Shown here: piece by piece, positions 1 through 9,865 of the stretch
Numbering within the stretch: position 1 is the first letter of the stretch
Layout of the letters: each line of letters begins with the position of its first letter
Origin: Synergistaceae bacterium
Lineage (GTDB): Bacteria; Synergistota; Synergistia; Synergistales; Synergistaceae
NCBI GenBank assembly: GCA_030539135.1
Contig: JAUNSQ010000016.1
Coordinates: 5,789-17,119 of the forward strand
Length of the DNA stretch: 11,331 bases
Direction of reading: 5' to 3'
Made by a program: the position numbers and the translations under genes
Notes under the pieces: model-generated
Told to the model about the DNA's origin: nothing
The model's database searches: none
Seen by the model: the letters and a program-made list of their open reading frames with translations, nothing else

Positions 1-1808
1 CCTGCGATATTACCAATTTTGGGGACACGGAATATCTCTCTTATCTCAGCCGTCCCAAGCGTATGTTCTCTGAGCTCAGGTTCAAGCATACCTTCCATTG
101 CCGCCTTAACGTCGTCAAGCATATCGTAAATAACTTGATATAGTCTTATCTGAATACCTTCGCTGTCAGCCATTTTCTTTGCGTTCCCATCGGGACGCAC
201 ATTAAACCCAATTACGACCGCATTCGACGCGGAGGCAAGCATAACGTCTGATTCGGATATCCTGCCAACGCCCTCGTGAACGATGTTTATAGATACTGCT
301 TCCGTGCTCATCTTCATCAGCGAGGAATGGAACGCTTCAAGCGAACCCTGCACGTCAGTCTTCAGAAGCAGGTTCAACTGAGGAACTTCCTCTGTCTGCA
401 TCTTCTCGTATAGCTCTTCCAGGGTAAGCCTTCTGGCCTTGTTCTGATCCATCTCTCTGCGCTCAAATTCGTTCTGCGACATAATATCGCGCGCTTCGCG
501 CTCGGAGGAAAGTATGTTGAATTTTTCGCCGGGTTGCGGGACGCTTTCAAATCCAAGTATCTCCACTGGAGTGCTTGGCGGCGCGGAATTTACCATGCGG
601 CCGGAGTCGTCGAGCATCGCGCGGATCTTGCCCCATGCCGTGCTGGTGTGGATGATATTGCCCTTGTGCAGTGTGCCGTTCTGAACGATCACCGTCGCCA
701 CCGGACCTTTGCCCTTATCAAGGTTTGCCTCTATTACCGTTCCTTCAGGCTGCGCGGAGGCGTCAGCTTTCAATTCCTGTATTTCAGCAACAAGGAGGAC
801 CATCTCAAGCAGCTGATCTACATTTGTGCCTACCTTAGCCGCGACGTCGACCATTATCGTGTCGCCTCCCCATTCTTCTGGGACGAGACCATAATCTGAA
901 AGCTGCTGGCGTACTCTCTCTGGTTTTGCATCTGGCTTGTCTATCTTATTTACCGCGACAACTATGGGCACTCCGGCAGCTTTTGCGTGGTTCAAGGCCT
1001 CGATAGTCTGCGGTTTTATTCCATCGTCAGCCGCAACAACAAGGATGGCTATATCCGTGACTTGAGCGCCCCTTGCGCGCATTGCCGTAAACGCTTCATG
1101 CCCTGGGGTATCAAGAAACACTATCGTGTTTCCGTTGTAATTTACGCGTGAAGCTCCTATATGCTGCGTTATCCCTCCGGCTTCTTTTTCAGTAACTCTT
1201 GTCTTTCTGATATAGTCGAGCAAAGTCGTCTTGCCATGGTCAACGTGCCCCATAACTGTGACGATAGGCGGACGCAGCGCGAGATTCTTCCCAGAATCCG
1301 CGGGCTTGGATTTCTTGTCCTGTTTTTTGTTCTTATTTACATTCTTTTCGTGTTTCTCCGCTTTGGGCTGTTCGACCAATGCCGTTGGTTTTTCTTCGAT
1401 TTTTTTGACCTCAGGCTGTCCGAACACAAAACGCTTTTTGAACCCTTTGCCTAGTATTTCTAGCATATTCTCATCAACCGACGCGCTCGCAGGAGCCATA
1501 AGCCCGGCCAGCATCAGATGTTTGACCGCGCTGCCAGCTTTTTCGCCAACAGCGGACGCGACATCCGCGACAGTCGAATTTTTACCGACTATTACCGTCG
1601 GATAAACCGCAGCCTTTTTGACTTCGACCTTTTCTTTTTTGGCTGGCTCGTTTCCTTTTATTGCTTTCTCTACCGTTGCCGCTTCTGTATCTTCTATCGA
1701 GCTCATATGAGATTTAACTGTTATTCCACATTTGAGAAGTATATCTACCATCTCTGGATTGCTTTTCCCATACATCTTTGCTAGTTCGTAGACTCTTATT
1801 TTACTCAT
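1..1808 (-). CDS. infB: Translation initiation factor IF-2 (3' end beyond window)
   Basis: IF2 is the GTPase that places initiator fMet-tRNA on the 30S subunit and promotes 50S joining. About 602 codons are visible. Residues 1-50 form a first IF2_N module and about 78-127 a second one. A lysine-rich linker (about 132-175) leads to the G domain. There G1 is GHVDHGKT (187-194), the switch region GGITQHIGA (211-219), G3 DTPGH (233-237) and G4 NKID (287-290). The G5 position reads AAK (323-325) where SA[K/L] is usual. Domain II and the start of domain III follow, and the C-terminal tRNA-binding domain is off the window. ATG at 1808 is chosen because AGGAG lies 8 bases upstream. A second in-frame ATG at 1814 is only 2 bases from that site, which is too close. 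The start overlaps the end of ylxQ by 8 bases, so translational coupling is likely. Confidence 0.97.
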   Translation of the reverse strand, partial: MSKIRVYELAKMYGKSNPEMVDILLKCGITVKSHMSSIEDTEAATVEKAIKGNEPAKKEKVEVKKAAVYPTVIVGKNSTVADVASAVGEKAGSAVKHLMLAGLMAPASASVDENMLEILGKGFKKRFVFGQPEVKKIEEKPTALVEQPKAEKHEKNVNKNKKQDKKSKPADSGKNLALRPPIVTVMGHVDHGKTTLLDYIRKTRVTEKEAGGITQHIGASRVNYNGNTIVFLDTPGHEAFTAMRARGAQVTDIAILVVAADDGIKPQTIEALNHAKAAGVPIVVAVNKIDKPDAKPERVRQQLSDYGLVPEEWGGDTIMVDVAAKVGTNVDQLLEMVLLVAEIQELKADASAQPEGTVIEANLDKGKGPVATVIVQNGTLHKGNIIHTSTAWGKIRAMLDDSGRMVNSAPPSTPVEILGFESVPQPGEKFNILSSEREARDIMSQNEFERREMDQNKARRLTLEELYEKMQTEEVPQLNLLLKTDVQGSLEAFHSSLMKMSTEAVSINIVHEGVGRISESDVMLASASNAVVIGFNVRPDGNAKKMADSEGIQIRLYQVIYDMLDDVKAAMEGMLEPELREHTLGTAEIREIFRVPKIGNIA

Positions 1809-2130
1809 CTGCATCACTCCTATCTTGTAATGACAATACCTTGCGTGCAAACCCGTCGTTCGACTGCAGCGCGACTATTTGCGCGGTATTTACTCCAATG
1901 CGTCTTCCAAGTTCCGACCTGTCGACGTTATCCAGCGTTATTGTTTTAACGCTGCCACGTCCGACCGCCGCGTTGACATCGCGGAGCACCGAGGAAGAAC
2001 AGTCGTTTGCCAGAATGACAAGCAAATCGCATTTTTTGCACTCGGCAAATACATGGTCCTGTCCTATGACAAGCCTTCCTGCGCGTCTTGCCATGCCCAG
2101 CGTGTTCAGCAAAGGTTCACAGCCGTTCAT
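1801..2130 (-). CDS. ylxQ: L7Ae/L30e-family RNA-binding protein (YlxQ type)
   Basis: This small 109-residue protein belongs to the ribosomal L7Ae/L30e/S12e/Gadd45 superfamily, whose members bind kink-turn RNA. The evidence is the N-terminal pattern LGMARRAGRLVIGQD, the central hydrophobic strand LLVILANDCS and the late pattern ELGRRIGVNTAQIVAL, together with its position between ylxR and infB, where Firmicutes carry ylxQ (also called rplGA). The start overlaps the ylxR stop as ATGA, and the stop overlaps the infB start, so the three genes are probably translated in a coupled way. A weak AAGGG site sits 4 bases before the ATG. The true RNA target is not known from the sequence. The family call is firm; calling it a ribosomal protein would be speculative. 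Confidence 0.88.
   Translation of the reverse strand: MNGCEPLLNTLGMARRAGRLVIGQDHVFAECKKCDLLVILANDCSSSVLRDVNAAVGRGSVKTITLDNVDRSELGRRIGVNTAQIVALQSNDGFARKVLSLQDRSDADE
1815..1821 (-). promoter_or_regulatory. Ribosome binding site of infB
   Basis: The minus strand reads AGGAGTG just before two in-frame ATGs (1814 and 1808). The AGGAG core is 2 bases from the first ATG and 8 bases from the second, so it favours the start at 1808. The site lies inside the last codons of the upstream ylxQ gene. Confidence 0.7.
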
Positions 2131-2432
2131 CGCCCTTTTGCCTCATCTTCCGCGCATATAGATGAAAGGGCGTCGTAGATTTCCATGCCGACCATCGCTT
2201 TCAAAGCGCGGGCAAGCGCGTTGCGCTTTCTAGCTTTTTCGATGCACTCGCGGCATGAACATACATAGGCTCCGCGCCCCGAAGCTCTGCCGGTAGGATC
2301 GTAGCCAACAGTACCATCTGGCCGCCTTACGACGCGAAGCAGCGCGCGTTTCGGAGATTCCTCTCCGCACCCGACACAAGTCCGAGGTCTTTTCTTTTTT
2401 GCTATGACCTTCTCTGGTTCAGCGGCGGACAT
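2127..2432 (-). CDS. ylxR: YlxR-family RNA-binding protein / RNase P modulator RnpM
   Basis: The 101-residue protein has the hallmarks of the YlxR (DUF448) family: RTCVGCGEE near residue 17, a basic stretch KRALLRVVRR, YDPTGRASGRGAYVC in the middle and CRECIEKA after it. The Cys pairs and GRGAYVC are the family signature. In Bacillus subtilis the family member has been described as a modulator of RNase P and renamed RnpM; transferring that role here is inference. The ATG lies 3 bases after the nusA stop, with an AAAGAGAAG stretch inside the end of nusA as the likely ribosome site. The stop overlaps the next gene's start as ATGA. It is part of the rimP-nusA-ylxR-ylxQ-infB operon. Confidence 0.93.
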   Translation of the reverse strand: MSAAEPEKVIAKKKRPRTCVGCGEESPKRALLRVVRRPDGTVGYDPTGRASGRGAYVCSCRECIEKARKRNALARALKAMVGMEIYDALSSICAEDEAKGR

Positions 2433-2435
2433 AAA

Positions 2436-3545
2436 TTACTTCTCTTTATCCTCTATGATATCGGCCAAATCAACGAAGAGGTCTTTCATTGTCGGAAGTT
2501 TTTCATCGTCCTTGACCTTGATATCTATCTTCCATCCCGTAAGTCTCGCGGCAAGACGCACATTTTGTCCAGCTTTACCGATAGCTACCGAGAGCTGATC
2601 CGAATGCACATAGGCGAGCGCAGAGCGGTCTTGGTCAAGAAGTGGCTCGACTTTAAGTATCTTCGCGGGAGAGAGCGAGTTTCTGATATAAGCAAGAATA
2701 TCGGAGCTCCATACGATAATGTCGATCCTTTCTCCGTTAAGCTCATTGCTTATCGATTTGATGCGTCCTCCCTGTTTTCCTACGCACGCGCCAAGCGGTT
2801 CAACGTTTGTGTCAAGCGTCACGACGGCAATTTTTGCTCTTGTTCCGGCTTCGCGGACTATATTGCGTATCTCAACGATGCCATCCTGTATCTCAGGCAC
2901 TTCTATCTCTAGCAGTTTGCGGAGAAGGCCGGGATGCGTTCTCGATACGACGATCCTCGGCCCTCTTGTCGTCTGGCGGACGTCGAGCAGATAAAATTTC
3001 TTTTTCTCTCCTGGCTGATATTCCTCGCCTATTATGCGTTCTTCACGCGGCATTATCGCCTCGGTCTTTTCATTCAGGCGGACAAGTATCTGGTCTCCTT
3101 CGGCCTTGAATATCGTGCCAGTGACAACGTCGCCTATCTTATCGGCAAACTGTTCGTACACTACTTGTCTCTCCGCATCCTTAAGACGCTGGATAATGAC
3201 CTGCCTTGCCGTCTGAGCTGCGATACGGCCAAAGTTCTCAGGGAAGACTTCCCTGCGTATCACGTCGCCTACGACGACATCGTCATGACCTCTTTTTCTC
3301 GCGTCCTCAAGCGTGATTTCGCTGTCAGGGTTCTCAACTTCATCAACAACCATGCGGACTTCGTACAGCGTTACATCTCCGGCGTCAACGTTGACATAGA
3401 CTTCCATCGTCTGGTTTCCGCCCTTAAATTTCTTGTAAGCGGACACCATAGCCGCTTCGAGGCTTGAAACTATTACTTCTTCCGACAGCCCTTTTTCTTC
3501 TTCGATCTGTCTCAACGTTTTTCCAAAATCTTTTCCAAGCTGCAT
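2436..3545 (-). CDS. nusA: Transcription elongation/termination factor NusA
   Basis: NusA binds RNA polymerase and nascent RNA, and modulates pausing, intrinsic termination and antitermination. At 369 residues it is the short form typical of Firmicutes-like bacteria. It has the RNA-polymerase-binding N-terminal domain (about 1-125), an S1 domain (about 135-200, containing GDVVTGTIFKAEGDQILVRL) and two KH domains. The first KH carries VGKQGGRI and the second AIGKAGQNVRLAARLTGW. It stops right after KH2, so the C-terminal acidic repeats of the Escherichia coli protein are absent. The start is supported by a GAAGGGAG ribosome site 6 bases upstream. A 42-base AT-rich gap separates it from rimP. 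Expression is probably driven from the rimP promoter, whose leader carries a terminator-like hairpin that NusA itself could act on. Confidence 0.98.
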   Translation of the reverse strand: MQLGKDFGKTLRQIEEEKGLSEEVIVSSLEAAMVSAYKKFKGGNQTMEVYVNVDAGDVTLYEVRMVVDEVENPDSEITLEDARKRGHDDVVVGDVIRREVFPENFGRIAAQTARQVIIQRLKDAERQVVYEQFADKIGDVVTGTIFKAEGDQILVRLNEKTEAIMPREERIIGEEYQPGEKKKFYLLDVRQTTRGPRIVVSRTHPGLLRKLLEIEVPEIQDGIVEIRNIVREAGTRAKIAVVTLDTNVEPLGACVGKQGGRIKSISNELNGERIDIIVWSSDILAYIRNSLSPAKILKVEPLLDQDRSALAYVHSDQLSVAIGKAGQNVRLAARLTGWKIDIKVKDDEKLPTMKDLFVDLADIIEDKEK

Positions 3546-3587
3546 TCGTTCGTCTCCCTTCTAAAATTTATACAAAAATTTTGATAT

Positions 3588-4088
3588 TTATTTTTTCTTC
3601 TTTGGAATTTTCTTAAACGCTTTCTTTTCTCCGCGTTCTTCTTTATAGACGAGCTTTCCCCTTTTTACGTCGCTGAAAGCTATGCTGCAGTCGTCGTTAG
3701 CAACCCTTAGTACAAACGAGTCGGGGCCGCCGACCGATACGACCGTTCCTTTTTTTGCTTTTCCTCCTGCTAGGAAGACCTCTATCTCTTTGCCTATGTA
3801 TGCCGCGTAATCGTCAGGCGTGAAGAGAGGACGCTCAAGCCCGGGCGAACTTACAGCCAAATAATATTTCTCTGGCATATCCGACTCGACGTCGTCAAGA
3901 TATTCCGAGATACTGCGCGAGACTATTTCACAGTCGTTAATATCAACGCCGCCGGGTATATCCAGATATGCGGTCAGCACGTTCATCCCGTTATCCGTCG
4001 TAAGCTCCAACCCGATACAATCGTAGCCCAGGTCGTTTATTTGTTCTTTCAAGTCCGCAAAAATTTTGTTAAGCGCCTCGTTCAACAT
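3588..4088 (-). CDS. rimP: Ribosome maturation factor RimP
   Basis: RimP assists assembly of the 30S subunit. The 166-residue protein has the N-terminal alpha/beta domain with the family motif SSPGLERPL (about residue 82 onward) and a C-terminal SH3-like barrel. It ends in a lysine-rich tail (KKAFKKIPKKKK). The reading frame is open up to 4169, but ATG at 4088 is chosen: it has GAGGTG 3 bases upstream, family homology begins there, and the extra upstream codons fall in the leader hairpin and promoter. This is the first gene of the rimP-nusA-ylxR-ylxQ-infB unit. Confidence 0.95.
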   Translation of the reverse strand: MLNEALNKIFADLKEQINDLGYDCIGLELTTDNGMNVLTAYLDIPGGVDINDCEIVSRSISEYLDDVESDMPEKYYLAVSSPGLERPLFTPDDYAAYIGKEIEVFLAGGKAKKGTVVSVGGPDSFVLRVANDDCSIAFSDVKRGKLVYKEERGEKKAFKKIPKKKK

Positions 4089-4100
4089 ACACACCTCACT

Positions 4101-4131
4101 AACAAAAGAAGAGTGGGTCCCCCCACTCTTC
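4101..4131 (-). terminator. Terminator-like hairpin in the rimP leader (possible attenuator)
   Basis: On the minus strand GAAGAGTGGG and CCCACTCTTC form a perfect 10-bp stem around a GGGA loop, followed by TTTTGTT. This is the shape of an intrinsic terminator with a slightly broken U-tract. It lies after the rlmB stop, but also downstream of a predicted promoter (4154-4181) and just before the rimP ribosome site. It may therefore end read-through from uvrB-uvrA-rlmB, act as an attenuator for rimP-nusA-infB, or both. Confidence 0.7.
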
Positions 4132-4153
4132 CAGAAATTTCCTCTGAAGTAGT

Positions 4154-4181
4154 ATTGTAAGTGTAGCATTTAACAAGGCAA
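4154..4181 (-). promoter_or_regulatory. Predicted sigma70-type promoter for rimP-nusA-infB
   Basis: On the minus strand TTGCCT (4181-4176, 4 of 6 consensus bases) is followed after 16 bases by TACAAT (4159-4154, 5 of 6). Transcription would begin near 4147, giving a leader of about 60 bases that contains the hairpin at 4108-4131. The promoter sits in the short gap directly after the rlmB stop. It is a pattern call by eye. Confidence 0.55.
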
Positions 4182-4184
4182 AGG

Positions 4185-4952
4185 TCAAATCGCAAACTTA
4201 TTGATCCTGCTCCATTCGAACATCGCAAGCCCGGCCGCTACGGATGCGTTCAGCGAGCCTGTCTTGCCAGACATAGGGATAGAACGAAGTTCGTCGCACG
4301 ATTTGGCGACAAGTTTCCCAATACCCTCGCCCTCCGAACCTATGACAAAAACAGCTCTCTTTGGAATATCGCCCTTAAATAATGTCTCGTCGGCTTCCAT
4401 CGCGAGGCCTATTATCCAGAACCCAGACTTTTGCAGATATTCGATTGCCTGTGCTATGTTTCCAATTTTGGCAAGCGGGACTCGAAGCGCGGCTCCTGCG
4501 CTCGTTTTCACAACTGTGCCGGTCGGGAGGCACCCGCCCCTTTTTGGTATGACAACCGCCGAAGCCCCTGCAACCTCCGCTGTCCTGATTATTGCGCCTA
4601 GGTTATGCGGGTCTTGGATGTGGTCGCATAATATTATCATCGCAGCGTCGGGGACAGAAGGCAAAGAAGATACGACATCTTCAATATCCATAAGCTCCAT
4701 CGGCACGGAATAAGCGACTATCCCCTGATGGTTCTCTTTGTTTGTGACTCTGTCGAGAACCTGATTATCGACATATTGCAACACTACGTTTGCAGAGCGA
4801 AGAAGTCCCTGCACTTTTTCCCTGATGTGCGGCTGGATATTCTTTGCCAGCAGCACTTTTGAACATCTCTCAGGATAATCTTCCAGGAGGGAGAATACGG
4901 AGTTCCTGCCCCAGCAGATATCGTTGTTTGTCTCATCCTCGTTGTATTTCAT
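4185..4952 (-). CDS. rlmB: 23S rRNA (guanosine-2'-O-)-methyltransferase RlmB (SpoU/TrmH family)
   Basis: This SPOUT-class enzyme uses S-adenosylmethionine to methylate a ribose 2'-OH, in RlmB at G2251 (E. coli numbering) in the peptidyl-transferase P loop. The 255-residue protein has an N-terminal substrate-binding domain (about 10-90, with WGRNSVFSLLE and the NKENHQGIVA segment). The knotted SPOUT domain follows: motif 1 DPHNLGAIIRTAE (N and R expected for catalysis), motif 2 VFVIGSEGEGI and motif 3 IPMSGKTGSLNASVAAGLA. The ATG follows the uvrA stop with no gap, and its ribosome site AAGGGGAG lies in the last uvrA codons, so it is co-transcribed with uvrA. A related TrmH-type specificity (tRNA) cannot be excluded from sequence alone, but the N-terminal domain favours RlmB. 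Confidence 0.9.
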   Translation of the reverse strand: MKYNEDETNNDICWGRNSVFSLLEDYPERCSKVLLAKNIQPHIREKVQGLLRSANVVLQYVDNQVLDRVTNKENHQGIVAYSVPMELMDIEDVVSSLPSVPDAAMIILCDHIQDPHNLGAIIRTAEVAGASAVVIPKRGGCLPTGTVVKTSAGAALRVPLAKIGNIAQAIEYLQKSGFWIIGLAMEADETLFKGDIPKRAVFVIGSEGEGIGKLVAKSCDELRSIPMSGKTGSLNASVAAGLAMFEWSRINKFAI

Positions 4953-7716
4953 TTATTTGCTCCCCTTGTTCATATCTTTTAAAAAATCCGCGAGATATCG
5001 GCCCGTAAACCCCTTTGACCCTGCGATCTCCTCGGGCGTTCCTTTACAGACAATATTTCCGCCGCGTCTGCCTCCCTCTGGCCCAAGGTCTATAACATAA
5101 TCAGCCGACGCTAGAACGTCAAGGTTATGCTCTATGACCAATACCGAATTTCCCTGATCGACGAGCTTATGCAGCAGCTTTAGAAGTTTCTGGACATCAG
5201 TATAATACAGCCCAGTTGTCGGCTCATCAAGAAGATAAAGGGTGTTGCCTCTAAATTTCTTTCCAAGCTCTGTCGCCAGTTTTACACGCTGAGCTTCCCC
5301 GCCGCTGAGGGTCGGGGCCGGCTGTCCAAGTTTTATATATCCAAGCCCAGCCTCTTGAAGCACTTTAAGCTTGTTTGAGATGCGTGGAAGGTTTTCAAAA
5401 TGTTTCACAGCTTCGTCGACCGTCAGGTCAAGTATATCGGCGATAGAAAGTTCCTTATGGCGAACTTCCAGAGTCTCCCTGTTATACCGCTGCCCTTTGC
5501 AGACGTCGCATTTTACATAGACATCAGGCAGGAAAAGCATCGATACCTTCGTAACGCCGTCGCCGTTGCACGCTTCGCACCTGCCCCCTTTGACGTTGAA
5601 GCTGAACCGTCCCGGCTCGTATCCGCGAAGTTTTGACTCGGGGAGTTGAGCGAAAAACTCCCTTATAGGAGAAAAGACTCCAGTATACGTAGCGGGATTA
5701 GACCTAGGCGTGCGCCCTATCGGGCTCTGGTCGACCAACACAACGTTTCGCAACGATTCGTATCCTTTTATCGTGCTAAATTTCCCGGCATGTTCTCTAT
5801 AGTCTTTGTCAAATTTACCGCGCAGCCCCTTATAGAGTATCTCGTATAGGAAAGTGCTCTTCCCCGACCCCGAGACTCCACTCAGCGCGGCAAATACTCC
5901 AAGCGGGACATTGACGTCTATGCCTTTCAAGTTGTTTTCAGCGCATCCCGTAACAGTGATTTTTCCCTTTGGCCTGCGCCTGCGCTTGCTTGGATTGAAC
6001 ACTCCGTTCGCCTCGCCTTTGAGGTAGACCGCTGTGGAAGAATTACCTTTGATAATGTCCTCTGAATTTCCATTAGCGACGATCTCGCCCCCGTGTTCCC
6101 CCGCCGCTGGACCAAGTTCAAGTATGTGGTCGGCGGCAAGCATTGTGTCTCTGTCATGTTCAACGACCATCACTGTATTGCCGATATCCCTTATCCTGCG
6201 CAGCGTGTCGAGCAGTTTGTTGGTATCGCGCGGATGCAGACCGATCGTTGGCTCGTCAAGAACATAGAGCACCCCGGTTAACTGCGAGCCTATCTGCGTC
6301 GCGAGGCGTATGCGCTGGCTCTCGCCTCCGCTGAGAGTGTCAGCGCGTCTCGACAGGCTCAAATAACCCGCGCCAACGTCGTTCAAGAACGTCAATCGTT
6401 TACGTACCTCGGTGAGCGCAAGTCCAACTATCCGTTGTTCTCTATCTCCAAGTCTGAGGCCGTCAAGGACGCCAATCAAGTCTTCAACCGGCATCTCGGT
6501 AAACTGCGAGATGTTGTATCCCCCAAGCGTAACGGCTAGAGCCTCCGGTTTCAGACGAGCGCCATTACAGGTCGCGCACATATCCTCTACCTGATAATTC
6601 ATCAGCTCTTCTCGGAACGTATCGGACTCCGTCTCGTTGAACCTCTTTTCAAGCCATGGAATCAGGCCAATATAGTGACCGTTGTACTCCCAATCCCCAT
6701 TTTTGTCGGAAAAGATCATCGGAATTACTTCATCAGAACCATGAAGCAGGACATCCTGTACCCCGGCGGGTAATTTTTTGAACGGCTTCGATATATCCCA
6801 ACCCTTGTGCAGTCCAGCAAGCTGTTCGGCTTTTTTTATCATATACTTAGCCGATTTCCACGGTATAAACCCTCCTTCGCCGAGAGGAAGGTCGGGGTTG
6901 ACCGCCAGTTCTTCCGAAAAATGCTGGTGTGAGCCAAGTCCTGAACAGTCGGGACACGCGCCGAACGGGTTGTTGAACGAAAATAGTCTCGGTTCTATTT
7001 CTGGAAGGCTGATCTCGCAGACGGGACAAATATATTTTTCGGTCAGCTCGAGTTCTTTCTTTCCCTCTGAGAGAAGCAGCACAAAACCGTTGGATAATTT
7101 TATAGCCATTTCGATAGCCTCGGAAAGCCTCGTTTTGTTTTCTGCCTTGACCTTTAATCTATCAATAACGCATTCTATGGTGTGCTTTTTCTTCTTATCA
7201 AGCTGGACGTCCTCTTCAAGCCACAGAAGATCTCCGTCCACCCTTGCGCGCAGGTACCCCTGCTGACGCAGTTTGAGGAAGAGGTTGCGATATTCTCCTT
7301 TTTTTGCCTTTATTAGAGGGGAAAGTATTTCCAAAGGACACTCGTCATATTCGCGGTATATCCTGTCAACTATCTCGTCTACGCTGTACTTGTGGACCTC
7401 ACGCCCGCATTTCGGACAATGGGGAGTCCCAGCGCGGCCAAAGAGCAGACGCAGATAATCATATATCTCTGTGACTGTGCCTACTGTAGAACGCGGATTA
7501 TGCCCCGCACCCTTCTGTTCAATGGATATGGCCGGGGACAGTCCCGTTATATCATCGACGTTCGGTTTGTCGGACATACCCAGAAACTGTCTTGCATAAG
7601 ATGACAGTGATTCAACATACCGCCGACGCCCTTCGGCATATACCGTGTCAAACGCGAGAGAAGACTTGCCGGAACCTGAAGGTCCGGTAACGACTATCAA
7701 TTTATTTTTTGGTAGC

Positions 7717-9756
<2,040 letters not shown>

Positions 9757-9790
9757 TAGCGTCACCACAACATTCTGTTCATTGATAACA

Positions 9791-9816
9791 GACGCCCGGG
9801 ATAACTCCCGAGCGTC
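9791..9816 (-). terminator. Strong hairpin between ftsH and uvrB (terminator or leader element)
   Basis: On the minus strand GACGCTCGGGA and TCCCGGGCGTC form an 11-bp stem (one U-G wobble) around a GTTA loop. The tail TGTTATCAAT is a poor U-tract, so efficiency as an intrinsic terminator of ftsH is doubtful. The predicted uvrB transcript would start at about 9822, only 6 bases before the stem, so the hairpin would also cap the 5' end of the uvrB mRNA, where it could affect stability or regulation. Confidence 0.6.
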
Positions 9817-9827
9817 CCCCCTTACTT

Positions 9828-9856
9828 AGTATATCAACAAGTGCTCTGAAATACAA
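9828..9856 (-). promoter_or_regulatory. Predicted sigma70-type promoter for uvrB-uvrA-rlmB
   Basis: On the minus strand TTGTAT (9856-9851, weak -35) is followed after 17 bases by TATACT (9833-9828, 5 of 6 consensus bases). The -10 is preceded by TGA, which gives an extended -10 (TGN) element that can compensate for a poor -35. It lies just after the ftsH stop. I found no LexA-type inverted repeat overlapping it. Confidence 0.55.
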
Positions 9857-9865
9857 TTAGTATAC

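Noticed and set aside
2934..3467. 177-codon open frame on the plus strand, antisense to nusA
   Set aside because: It is a shadow of the conserved NusA S1/KH region; there is no domain and no independent support.
3563..3582. AT-only inverted repeat and TATAAA-like sequence between rimP and nusA
   Set aside because: The stem is weak, has no GC pairs and is followed by no terminator tail. No convincing -35 pairs with the TATAAA, so AT-rich spacer is the simplest reading.
4089..4169. Upstream extension of rimP to a start at 4169
   Set aside because: The extra 27 residues would be encoded by the leader hairpin, and the -10 element overlaps them. The family N-terminus and the GAGGTG site point to ATG 4088.
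9762..9782. Six-codon upstream frame (MNRMLW) ending inside the uvrB ribosome site
   Set aside because: It has no ribosome site of its own and is short enough to arise by chance, though its stop overlapping GGTGA is tidy.
9769..9865. Possible LexA/SOS operator upstream of uvrB
   Set aside because: I could not find a CGAAC-type or CTGT-type inverted repeat; the only clear inverted repeat is the GC-rich hairpin.
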